DNA from: JBGSYJ01 sp041750915
Lineage (GTDB): Bacteria > Acidobacteriota > Thermoanaerobaculia > Gp7-AA8
Reading direction: 5' to 3'
NCBI GenBank assembly: GCA_041750915.1
Contig: JBGSYJ010000213.1
Coordinates: forward strand, 1-20,989
Length of the DNA: 20,989 bases
The translations under genes and the position numbers were made by a program. Of the stretch, positions 7,972 through 15,190 are shown piece by piece; position 1 is the stretch's first letter, and every line of letters begins with the position of its first letter. Below the pieces are notes generated by a model that worked only from the letters and a program-made list of their open reading frames with translations, made no database searches and had not been told where the DNA came from.

Positions 7972-8097
7972 AAAGATGAAAGATGAAAGATGAAAGATGA
8001 AAGATGAAAGATGAAAGATGAAAGATGAAAGATGAAAGATGAAGCCCACCCACCTGGGCGGGCGGCCTTCATCTTTCATCTTTCATCTTTCATCTTT
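7972..8097. repeat. Inverted pair of 7-bp tandem repeat arrays
   Basis: Ten perfect copies of AAAGATG run from 7972 to 8041, and four perfect copies of its complement CATCTTT run from 8070 to 8097. Between them is a GC-rich core that can itself pair (CCCACCCA against TGGGCGGG-like). The whole can fold into a long hairpin between two convergent genes. The last CATCTTT unit overlaps the stop codon of the isoaspartyl peptidase gene. It may act as a transcription barrier for both genes. The unit number is likely to vary between strains. Confidence 0.9.
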
Positions 8098-9106
8098 ACT
8101 TATAGATCTCCACCGTCGCCTTACCCGCCGCGGTGATCGCTCCTCGATACATGCCTGCGCTGTTGAAGGTCATTGTGTAGTTGCCTTTGCGGTCGAGGAC
8201 GATGACGCCGCCCTCTCCGCCGAGGGCTGTGAGCTTGCGGTGGATGACTTCTTCGGCGGCCTTCGACACGGAAAGGCTTTTGTATTCGACAAGCGCGGCG
8301 ATATCGCGCGCGACGGCGAGGCGGATGAAGTATTCGCCGTCACCGGTGGCGGAAACGGCGCAGCTTTCGTTGTCGGCCCAGGTCCCTGCACCGATGATCG
8401 GCGAGTCGCCGACACGGCCAAATCGCTTGTTCGTCATTCCGCCGGTCGAGGTGGCAGCGGCGAGGTTTCCGTGAATGTCGAGCGCGACGGCGCCAACGGT
8501 TCCGAACCGGGATTCATCTTCCGACTTGGTGATGTCCCACGTCGCGCTGGTCTGCCGCTCGCTGACGAGAATGTCCTGCAGCGCCTTCCAGCGTCTCTCG
8601 GTCCAGAAGTACGAGGGATCGACGATCTCGAGGCCGACAGACGTCGCGAACAGCTCGGCGCCGCGCCCGGTCATCATCACGTGGGGAGACTTCTCCATCA
8701 CTGCGCGGGCGGCGGAGATCGGATTCTTCACGATCGTCACGCTTCCCACTGCGCCGGCCGCCTTCGTAGCGCCGTTCATGATCGAGGCATCGAGCTCGTT
8801 GCGCCCGTCGTGCGTGAAGACAGCGCCTCTTCCGGCGTTGAAGAGTGGTGAGTCCTCCATGACGCGAATCGTCGCTTCCACCGCGTCGAGGCTCGTCCCG
8901 TTCTTTTCGAGGATCGCGTATCCGGTGTTCAGTGCTTCAGTCAGAATCTGACGGTAGGCTGCTTCCATCTCCTCGGTCATGTTCTGCTTGAGGATCGTCC
9001 CCGCTCCGCCATGAATGACGAGCGTGATCTTTCCGGTCTGTGCGTGTGCAGAGGTCATAGGGATCAGAAGCGCGAGCGTAACCGCAGCAAGTCCGGTGGT
9101 TCGCAA
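8096..9106 (-). CDS. Isoaspartyl peptidase / plant-type L-asparaginase (Ntn hydrolase), exported
   Basis: This is a 336-residue threonine-type Ntn hydrolase. These enzymes cleave isoaspartyl dipeptides and L-asparagine after self-cleavage into alpha and beta chains. The family signatures are VIHGGAGT at 30-37, the nucleophile context GTVGAVALD at 202-210 (Thr203, with autocleavage before it) and the substrate-binding RVGDSPIIGAGTWADN at 231-246. Residues 1-22 form a signal peptide ending AHA, so the enzyme is probably periplasmic. The annotated start is TTG, with AGGAG about 9 nt upstream. No better in-frame ATG precedes the signal peptide. It lies 30 bp downstream of the e(P4) phosphatase gene on the same strand, a likely operon. 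Confidence 0.93.
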   Translation of the reverse strand: MRTTGLAAVTLALLIPMTSAHAQTGKITLVIHGGAGTILKQNMTEEMEAAYRQILTEALNTGYAILEKNGTSLDAVEATIRVMEDSPLFNAGRGAVFTHDGRNELDASIMNGATKAAGAVGSVTIVKNPISAARAVMEKSPHVMMTGRGAELFATSVGLEIVDPSYFWTERRWKALQDILVSERQTSATWDITKSEDESRFGTVGAVALDIHGNLAAATSTGGMTNKRFGRVGDSPIIGAGTWADNESCAVSATGDGEYFIRLAVARDIAALVEYKSLSVSKAAEEVIHRKLTALGGEGGVIVLDRKGNYTMTFNSAGMYRGAITAAGKATVEIYK

Positions 9107-9136
9107 TGTGGTGGTCTCCTCATTCAGAGTTGCAGA

Positions 9137-10039
9137 TCAGTTTACGCGATCGTTCGCCGGATCGAGCGTGTCTGTCTTGATTCGCAGTTGCTCCTCGAGC
9201 GGACGGTCGTACCGGTGATCGAGAACTGCCGCTTCCCAGTTTCCGTATGCGGGATTCGGCAGCATGATCCAGCGTTCGCCCCAGTACGAGCGGTAGCGCT
9301 CCGTGTTTGCGAACCGCTGCTCGATCGTCAGGTCCTCGTCAGCGATGAAGTCTCCGATGTTGTCGCCAATCTGTAGAAGGACTCTGTAGCGCGAGGCGAT
9401 GAAGGCCCTGCGGGGCGTCTTGTCGCTGGCGCTCCACTCCGGACGCTCTCCACGGGTGATCAGCACGTCGGGGTCGGAGGACAGGGGAAATCCGAGCCGC
9501 TGGAGGTTGCGGCGGGTCGGTTCTTTTTCGATCGCTTTGCGGTTGGTGACGTAGAAGACTGTGACCCCTTTGCTCGCTGCTGCTCTCGCGAACTCGAGAG
9601 CTCCCGGGATCGCCGTCGCCTTCTCCTCCTGGACCCATGGGAGCCACGTCGCGCTCGAGAATGACCCTCCCGACTGGACCAGACGCGCCTGATAGGCAGA
9701 ATTGTCGAGCATCGTCTCGTCGACGTCGACGATCACAGCGGGCGGAAGCGCGGCGAACTGACCGGTCTGTTCCGTGGCGGCCGTCCAGCTTCCGTCGGCC
9801 AGGGCCTGATCCATCATCCGTTCGGCGAGATTGAACGCCTGGAGACTGAGCGCCCGGTACTCTGCGGCCGTCTGCACCCAGAGCACGGCGTGAAGTTGTT
9901 CATGCGTGTCGCGAACCGCGGCGGACGAGGTTGATGTTGCCGCCGGGGAATCGGTCGTGGTCGTTACACATGCCTGGGAAACGATTGCTGCGGATAGCAG
10001 GACGCTCAGCATTGCGCCACGCGGTCGTAAAGCATTCAT
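9137..10039 (-). CDS. 5'-nucleotidase, lipoprotein e(P4)-family HAD acid phosphatase
   Basis: This is a 300-residue lipoprotein. The signal peptide ends in the lipobox SQAC with lipidated Cys24. The HAD catalytic motif DVDETMLDN lies at 105-113 (nucleophile Asp105, acid/base Asp107), and the metal-binding GDNIGDF at 225-231. The stretch LHAVLWVQTAAEYRAL at 49-64 is typical of the e(P4) group. In Haemophilus the e(P4) protein dephosphorylates nucleoside monophosphates, including NMN, outside the cytoplasm. A similar salvage role here is inference. The start is well supported by GGAGG 6 nt upstream. It sits between the retropepsin-like lipoprotein gene (68 bp upstream) and the isoaspartyl peptidase gene (30 bp downstream). 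Confidence 0.92.
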   Translation of the reverse strand: MNALRPRGAMLSVLLSAAIVSQACVTTTTDSPAATSTSSAAVRDTHEQLHAVLWVQTAAEYRALSLQAFNLAERMMDQALADGSWTAATEQTGQFAALPPAVIVDVDETMLDNSAYQARLVQSGGSFSSATWLPWVQEEKATAIPGALEFARAAASKGVTVFYVTNRKAIEKEPTRRNLQRLGFPLSSDPDVLITRGERPEWSASDKTPRRAFIASRYRVLLQIGDNIGDFIADEDLTIEQRFANTERYRSYWGERWIMLPNPAYGNWEAAVLDHRYDRPLEEQLRIKTDTLDPANDRVN

Positions 10040-10107
10040 TGCATTCCTCCGGGGGAAACAGCCCTCGAGTGTACGGGTGTCCCTGTTCTTTCAGAAATGT
10101 GGAAACA

Positions 10108-10875
10108 TCAGTGCGAAGGCCCGGGCACGCCTATGCGCGGATCGGGCCAGAGACCGACCCAGCGATCGCGATAGTTGATGACGACCATGAAGCGGGAGAG
10201 GAGGCGGTTTCCAATGCGCGGTGTCGACGTGTCGGTCCAGGCAAGATCGATCTGCTGGAACGACCGGCCCCCGAGTTGGACGTTCGCGTCCGTGCGCGAA
10301 GCCTCCCGAGCGCCTCGGGGCAACACGAGCGTGTCCGGGAGCGAGGTGTCGACGATGGCGCGAAACGTCTGGCCATCGACGACGATCGGAACCATCGGTG
10401 CTCCATCAAAGGAAAACACCGGCATATCGTTCGGCCGCCTCTGGCGGTCGCGGGATACGGTGAGCAGTCCCGCCATGTAGTCGATCGTGATCGTAGAATC
10501 GCGCCAGAGGTCGGCAGCCATCAGCGCATCAGCAGCTGCTCCCAGTTCGGCCCGGTTCGGCCTTACGGTGGCGGTGAAACGCTCACCGATGGCGAGCTCG
10601 ACGGTGTTGCCGGAAAGGTTTGCACCCGCATACGTGTTGTCGACGGTCGTTACCGGGTGCCCCGTGGCCAGGACGAACTTACCCTCCTGTCCTCCGAGCC
10701 GGGCAGAGGAGAGGATCAGCTGATTGTCCTGGATGGTGAGGGCGAAGCTGAACTTGTTCTCGGCTCGTGGCTGGGCGCGGTAGTCGCGGACCATGGAGCA
10801 TCCCGACAGAAAGACCATCAGGGAGAACAACAGGATGATCCTCGAGGTTGTCCGTGAGCGGGGATTCGGTAACAT
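10108..10875 (-). CDS. Retropepsin-like aspartyl protease-family lipoprotein, two lobes
   Basis: This is a 255-residue lipoprotein with lipobox LSGC (Cys26). Residues 167-190 contain VDGQTFRAIVDTSLPDTLVLP-like sequence, the flap-strand and active-site region of retropepsin-fold proteases, with Asp176 in DTS instead of the usual DTG. The C-terminal LLSRFMVVINYRDRWVGLWP matches the closing strands of such domains. An earlier segment, GKFVLATGHPVTTVDN at 65-80, looks like a second, degenerate copy of the same motif in which the catalytic Asp is replaced by Ala70. Whether the protein is active is therefore open. It could be a binding protein with a protease fold. It is first in a minus-strand run of three exported proteins, and only 58 bp separate it from the divergent dehydrogenase gene. 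Confidence 0.75.
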   Translation of the reverse strand: MLPNPRSRTTSRIILLFSLMVFLSGCSMVRDYRAQPRAENKFSFALTIQDNQLILSSARLGGQEGKFVLATGHPVTTVDNTYAGANLSGNTVELAIGERFTATVRPNRAELGAAADALMAADLWRDSTITIDYMAGLLTVSRDRQRRPNDMPVFSFDGAPMVPIVVDGQTFRAIVDTSLPDTLVLPRGAREASRTDANVQLGGRSFQQIDLAWTDTSTPRIGNRLLSRFMVVINYRDRWVGLWPDPRIGVPGPSH

Positions 10876-10933
10876 AGGCGCCCCGTAGGAACGAGTTTAC
10901 CCTCAGGGAAAATCCAACTGGAGGACGAAGGGC
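10876..10933. promoter_or_regulatory. Short divergent intergenic region with ribosome binding site for pruA
   Basis: Both flanking genes start here in opposite directions, so promoters must overlap this 58-bp gap or extend into the genes. GGAGG at 10920-10924, 9 nt before the ATG at 10934, fixes the pruA start. I could not pick out a convincing promoter hexamer pair. Confidence 0.5.
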
Positions 10934-12535
10934 ATGTTGAGCGAATTCAAAAATGAGCCGTTTACCGATTTCGGGAGTCCCGAAAATCGCGCGGCCATGG
11001 AGCGGTCGATTGAGCTGGTGCGCGGAGAAATCGGTCGCGAGTATCCCATCGTCATCGACGGAAAACGTATCGAGACCGGCAAGACGTTCGAATCCATCAA
11101 CCCATCCGACCGCAGCGAAGTGCTCGCGCGATTCCACAAAGCCACGAAGGCGAACGTCGAGGAAGCGATTCAGGCCGCAGTCCGCGCATTCGAGAGCTGG
11201 AAGACAGCGTCGATCGAAAAGCGTGCAGGACTGCTGCTGAAGACAGCGGAGTTGCTCAGGAAGCGGAAGCACGAGTTCTCGGCGGTGATGGTTCTCGAGG
11301 TCGGAAAGACGTGGGCGGAGGCCGATGGCGACACGGCCGAGGCGATTGATTTTCTCGAGTTCTACGCGCGCGAAGCGTATCGCTACAGTGAAGATCAGCC
11401 GGTTGTCAGGATTCCCGGTGAAGACAACGAGCTGGTATACATTCCGCTCGGAGTCGGCGCGATCATTCCGCCGTGGAACTTCCCGCTGGCCATCATGGCA
11501 GGGATGACGGTAGCTGCCGTCTCGACGGGAAACACCGTTGTGCTCAAGCCGTCTTCGGACGCTCCATGGGTTGCGTGGAAATTCTTCGAGTTGCTCGAGG
11601 AAGCGGGTATGCCGCCCGGGGTCGTGAACTTCATGACCGGTTCGGGAGGGGAGGTCGGAGACACTCTTGTGACTCATCCCCAGATCCGATTCATTGCCTT
11701 CACCGGATCGAGAGAGGTTGGGCTTCACATCAACGAGGAGGCTGCGAAACCGCGCAAGGGCCAGATCTGGATCAAGCGCGTCGTCGCGGAGATGGGCGGC
11801 AAGGACGCGATCATCGTCGATCGCGACACCGATCTCGAGGAAGCATCGACGGCCGTGGTGTCGTCTGCATTCGGCTTTCAGGGGCAGAAGTGCTCGGCTT
11901 GTTCGCGTGCGATCGTCGACTCAGCCATCTACGACGAGTTTCTCGATCTCGTCGTCGCGAAAACGAAGAAGCTCAATGTGTCCAACCCGGAGAATGCCGA
12001 TTCGCAATTCGGTCCGGTCGCGAATGAATCAGCATTCCGGACGATCCAGGAGTACATCGAGAAGGGGACGAAGGAAGGTGGGCGCCTGCTCGCGGGAGGC
12101 AGTGCGGACGGCTCGAAGGGCTACTTCATTGAACCGACCGTGATCGCGGACGTCGACCCTCGCGCAACCATCGCGCAGGAGGAGATCTTCGGGCCGGTGC
12201 TTGCCGTCATTCGTTCGTCTGGTTTTGATGAATCACTCGAGATCGCGAACAACACCGAGTTCGGTTTGACGGGTGCCGTGTTCAGCAACGACAGCGAAAA
12301 ACTCGCACGCGCTGAAGATGAATTCTTCGTCGGCAATCTTTATCTGAACCGCAAGTGCACAGGGGCGCTCGTTGGCGTTCATCCCTTCGGAGGCTTCAAC
12401 ATGTCGGGGACCGACTCGAAGGCGGGTGGCCGCGACTACCTGCTCCTCTTCCTCCAGGCGAAACTGATCTCCCGGAAGAGGAAAGCGCAAGAGATGGAAC
12501 TCGCCGAAGCGATGAAGAAGGAAGTAGCGGTCTGA
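10934..12535 (+). CDS. pruA: L-glutamate gamma-semialdehyde (1-pyrroline-5-carboxylate) dehydrogenase
   Basis: This is a 533-residue NAD-dependent aldehyde dehydrogenase that oxidises glutamate semialdehyde to glutamate, the second step of proline breakdown. The catalytic Cys320 lies in GFQGQKCSACSRAI and the general base Glu286 in VVAEMGGKDAI. The cofactor and oxyanion residues are in IPPWNFPLAI at 178-187 and FTGSREVG at 256-263. The late segment GVHPFGGFNMSGTDSKAGG is specific to the P5C dehydrogenase branch. The length is normal for a monofunctional enzyme of this type. No proline dehydrogenase gene is adjacent. The start is well supported by GGAGG. It is followed by a palindromic element and a terminator. 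Confidence 0.95.
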   Translation: MLSEFKNEPFTDFGSPENRAAMERSIELVRGEIGREYPIVIDGKRIETGKTFESINPSDRSEVLARFHKATKANVEEAIQAAVRAFESWKTASIEKRAGLLLKTAELLRKRKHEFSAVMVLEVGKTWAEADGDTAEAIDFLEFYAREAYRYSEDQPVVRIPGEDNELVYIPLGVGAIIPPWNFPLAIMAGMTVAAVSTGNTVVLKPSSDAPWVAWKFFELLEEAGMPPGVVNFMTGSGGEVGDTLVTHPQIRFIAFTGSREVGLHINEEAAKPRKGQIWIKRVVAEMGGKDAIIVDRDTDLEEASTAVVSSAFGFQGQKCSACSRAIVDSAIYDEFLDLVVAKTKKLNVSNPENADSQFGPVANESAFRTIQEYIEKGTKEGGRLLAGGSADGSKGYFIEPTVIADVDPRATIAQEEIFGPVLAVIRSSGFDESLEIANNTEFGLTGAVFSNDSEKLARAEDEFFVGNLYLNRKCTGALVGVHPFGGFNMSGTDSKAGGRDYLLLFLQAKLISRKRKAQEMELAEAMKKEVAV

Positions 12536-12557
12536 TTTCGGTGGACTCGAGTTACCC

Positions 12558-12701
12558 CATGTGGCAGGGCCTTCCCAGGCCCTGCCTTATCCGGCAGTGA
12601 CGATGTACGACACATGGAGCGAGGACCCGGGATGAATGCTTCAGGTGAGGTACCTCTCCACGATTCGAAAAAGGCAGGGCCTGGGAAGGCCCTGCCACAT
12701 G
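12558..12701. repeat. MITE/REP-like palindromic element, copy 1
   Basis: Arms 12558-12588 and 12671-12701 are perfect 31-bp inverted repeats. Each arm is itself a hairpin: GGCAGGGCC, a 6-nt loop (TTCCCA), GGCCCTGCC. The interior begins with a segment containing ACGATGTACGACA and TGGAGCG that is shared with the second copy at 20698-20840, and ends with a shared CACnATTCG segment. The middle is not conserved. The total length, about 142 bp, is nearly the same in both copies. No open frame or transposase is present, so this is a non-autonomous element. Confidence 0.85.
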
Positions 12702-12723
12702 AAGCCTGAATCACGTATACACA

Positions 12724-12751
12724 AAAACGCCGGCGGAGTCGCCGGCGTTTT
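12724..12751. terminator. Bidirectional rho-independent terminator
   Basis: AAAACGCCGGCG at 12724-12735 and CGCCGGCGTTTT at 12740-12751 pair perfectly over 12 bp with loop GAGT. T-tracts occur on the 3' side in both directions. It lies between the convergent pruA and TonB genes and would stop both transcripts. It is 16 bp past the TonB stop codon. Confidence 0.9.
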
Positions 12752-12766
12752 CATTGCGAATCGAGA

Positions 12767-13687
12767 CTAGTTGAGCTGGAAGTTCACCGTCAGGTTGAAG
12801 ATGACGTCCACCGGCCGGCCGCCCATCGTGCCGGGCTTGAAGCGCCACTGCTTGACGGCTGCCATCGCCGAATCAGTCAGCCCCAACGGAAGTCCCTTGA
12901 TCGACTTCACCTGCGTGACGCGACCGTTTCTGTCGATGATCGCCTCAATGATGACGACTCCGTCGACCTTCGCCTTTCGCGCGACCTCGGTGTACTGGGG
13001 ATCGACGCGCGAGATGATCACAGGTGCCTTCACGTTACCGCCGACACGTACGGGACCGGTCGGTAGCTCGTTGCCGCCCGTGCCTTCACCGCTGTCGCCG
13101 GTACCCGTTCCGCCCAGGGTTCCGCCGAGCTTTCCGCCCAGCTCGCCTCCGACCACACCACCGATTTCGCCACCGATGACTCCGCCGATCTCACCGCCTA
13201 CAGTGCCACCTTCGGTTCCGCCTGCAACGCCTCCTAAGACACCGCCGGCAACTCCGCCCTCAGCCGCGCTGACTGCTCCGGAGGAGGATCCGGACGATGG
13301 ATTCGAAGGTGCCGGTCTGGGAGTCGATGTCGGCCGGACAACCTGAGGCACCTCACGGGGCGTTTCTTCCGGAGCGACGAACGTTTCCCGAGGGGTCTGG
13401 ACCGGCTGTACCTCTACGATTTCTGGAATGCTCTCGGCTGCCTGAGGCTCATTGGCCGCCAGAGGTGGCGGCGGAGGAGGCGGCGGGGGTGGCGGCGGCG
13501 CCGCTCCCTGCGAGATAAAAACCGGGATCGGCGTCTCGTCAGCGGCGACCTCCTGCGTCGCCTGGGTCGAGAGAAACAGAACTGCGCCGAGAAAGCCTGC
13601 GTGGAGTACGAGGGATGAGATTGTCCCTTTCCAGCTGCGGCCGTCCTTTGTCTTTTTCGATTCGATGAGAGTCTTGCCGAAGTCCAT
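12767..13687 (-). CDS. TonB-family energy transducer with polyproline and Gly-Gly repeat linker
   Basis: This is a 306-residue inner-membrane protein. A cytoplasmic N-terminus of about 22 residues precedes one membrane helix (about 24-42). Then come a run of about 12 prolines, a Pro/Glu/Thr-rich stretch, a Gly-rich linker with GG repeated about every four residues (roughly 145-205) and a C-terminal TonB domain, where DPQYTEVARKAKVDGVV and MAAVKQWRFKPG are the family landmarks. Such proteins pass proton-motive energy to outer-membrane transporters. No exbB or exbD gene is adjacent, so it is an orphan here. The linker repeats also appear as a 12-bp-period pattern in the DNA. The start has AGGAG 7 nt upstream. 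It is divergent from the propeller lipoprotein gene. Confidence 0.93.
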   Translation of the reverse strand: MDFGKTLIESKKTKDGRSWKGTISSLVLHAGFLGAVLFLSTQATQEVAADETPIPVFISQGAAPPPPPPPPPPPPLAANEPQAAESIPEIVEVQPVQTPRETFVAPEETPREVPQVVRPTSTPRPAPSNPSSGSSSGAVSAAEGGVAGGVLGGVAGGTEGGTVGGEIGGVIGGEIGGVVGGELGGKLGGTLGGTGTGDSGEGTGGNELPTGPVRVGGNVKAPVIISRVDPQYTEVARKAKVDGVVIIEAIIDRNGRVTQVKSIKGLPLGLTDSAMAAVKQWRFKPGTMGGRPVDVIFNLTVNFQLN

Positions 13688-13858
13688 GTCGTCTCCTGGT
13701 CGAGAGAAAAATTGGTATTGTTATCTGCTCTATTACATAGCAAGGATGCCGCCAACAATCGCGATATATAAGCGATTTATTTTGTTATATTTATGGGTGG
13801 AAATTCGAGTGAGACCCGGTTCGGCCGACGGCCTTCCCCAGAATGCTAGAATGCCCGC
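13688..13858. promoter_or_regulatory. AT-rich divergent promoter region with small palindrome
   Basis: This 171-bp gap is far more AT-rich than the rest of the window, especially 13720-13800. It must drive the TonB gene leftwards and possibly the lipoprotein-lepB series rightwards. On the minus strand TTGTTG, a 17-bp spacer and TAATAG make a weak -35/-10 candidate for the TonB gene. AATCGC at 13757-13762 and GCGATT at 13772-13777 form a 6-bp inverted repeat with 9 nt between, a possible operator. Confidence 0.4.
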
Positions 13859-15190
13859 GTGCGGAGGCTCAGAAATCCCCTCGGGGTGCTTCTCATCACG
13901 AGCGGTCTCTGGGGTTGCGCGACCGCACCTGCTGTTCTGGATCCCGTCCCCGTCGCTGCACGGATCACGGCAATCGCGTTCAGCGCCGATGGCAGCCGGC
14001 TGCTCGCCGCGAGAGAGAGCGACGGCGCCTGCTCTCTCCTGGAACTGGATCCGGTGACTGCGGCAGAGCTGGACAGCCGTCCGCTTGCGCGATGCCCTTT
14101 ATCGATCTCGCCGCTTCAGGATGGTTCCCTGGTTCTCTACACAGGCGAGGGCGGTCTTCCTCAACCTGGGTCCGAGCCGGCCGTCATCGCGGGAGCCGCC
14201 AGCGGAGACAATCTCGTTCTGATGGAAAGCGCGGCTCATGTCTGGGTGCGCGGAGGAGAGCGACTCGTCCTCCCGGAAAATCTCCGGAACATTCGCGTGC
14301 TGGATAAAGCAGGTGCTCTCCTTGCCGTTCAGAAGGAAGGCGGGAGCGAGACCCTCGTCCGGGTTGATGATAAGGGAACCGTCACCCGTCTGATCCCCGA
14401 AGGCCTCGATCGGATCGACTCCTATGACGTTTCTCCCGACCAGAAGGAGTTCGTACTTTCCGCCCGGCGGTCTGCGAGCTTTGATGTCGCCCTCGGCTCG
14501 ACTGCGTCCCCTTCGATCCGATGGGTTGCAACGGATCCTCTCGATGAGGTCATGGTCAGCTGGGCACCACGGGGAAGCAAGGTCACCTTTCTCGTGCGCG
14601 GCCGCGACGGTTCACTGCTGCAATCGCTTCACGTCCCCACTGGATATTCTCTGACCGTTGACCTTCCGCAAACGGAAGTCTCGGCGCTCGCGTGGGAGCC
14701 GCGTGCCGAACGATTTGCGATCGCAGCGTCGACGCCCGCCTCGTCCAGCCACATTCAGATTCTCGCGTACGGTGGAGAAGGACGCCGGGTGCTCCTCGAG
14801 CCGGAGCGTCAGGGACAGGATGAACTGGAGCCACTTCTGTGGACCGGTGGATCGGCCTGGATGTCGCGTCCTTCGAAAATCTCCTACGGTGCTTCCTACC
14901 CGATCGTGATCTGGACGGGTGTGAACAGTCCGTTCGAATGGAGCGATCTGCGCGCCTGGTCCCGGACAAGGAGCGAGAACTTGTCCGTGCTCGTTTCCGG
15001 AGGAATGGAGGTCCTGACACCACAATTCTGGGACGCGCTCGCAGCGAATTCCTGGGCGGATCTCTCAAGGGTGACCGTCGTCGATCCGTCTCCCTCGGGG
15101 CAGGCAACGCTCCCGGCGGGAGTGCGCGTCATCGCGCCGGAAGAGCTGCGGGAGCTGGAGCGGGCACGCGGAGGCAGCCGGTCCAGATGA
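13859..15190 (+). CDS. Lipoprotein with beta-propeller-like repeats, function unknown
   Basis: This is a 443-residue lipoprotein, lipobox LWGC with Cys20. Propeller-type strands are visible, for example ITAIAFSADGSRLLAA near residue 36 and YDVSPDQKEFVLSA near 189, so residues about 30-330 are probably a WD40/TolB-like propeller. The last 110 residues contain YPIVIWTGVNSPFEW and NLSVLVSGGMEVLTP, which look like alternating strands and helices. I see no GxSxG or other catalytic motif there. The start is GTG without a clear ribosome site. The lipobox position supports it. The stop overlaps the ATG of the first lepB gene (ATGA), so the lipoprotein is probably co-translated with the signal peptidases. 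No function is assigned. Confidence 0.75.
   Translation: MRRLRNPLGVLLITSGLWGCATAPAVLDPVPVAARITAIAFSADGSRLLAARESDGACSLLELDPVTAAELDSRPLARCPLSISPLQDGSLVLYTGEGGLPQPGSEPAVIAGAASGDNLVLMESAAHVWVRGGERLVLPENLRNIRVLDKAGALLAVQKEGGSETLVRVDDKGTVTRLIPEGLDRIDSYDVSPDQKEFVLSARRSASFDVALGSTASPSIRWVATDPLDEVMVSWAPRGSKVTFLVRGRDGSLLQSLHVPTGYSLTVDLPQTEVSALAWEPRAERFAIAASTPASSSHIQILAYGGEGRRVLLEPERQGQDELEPLLWTGGSAWMSRPSKISYGASYPIVIWTGVNSPFEWSDLRAWSRTRSENLSVLVSGGMEVLTPQFWDALAANSWADLSRVTVVDPSPSGQATLPAGVRVIAPEELRELERARGGSRSR

Noticed and set aside
7591..8079. Minus-strand open frame with repeated FIFHLSS residues
   Set aside because: It is a translation of the 7-bp tandem repeat continuing antisense into the peptidase gene. 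It has no ribosome site or domain.
12558..12701. Insertion sequence
   Set aside because: At about 142 bp with no open frame it cannot encode a transposase. It fits a non-autonomous element instead.
12771..13346. Plus-strand open frame antisense to the TonB gene, rich in Pro, Ser and Thr
   Set aside because: Its repetitive composition is the mirror of the Gly-Gly linker repeat. The TonB frame has clear domains and a ribosome site.
14839..15186. N-terminal extension of the first lepB
   Set aside because: The extension lies wholly inside the lipoprotein gene in another frame and adds 116 residues that do not resemble the signal peptidase family.
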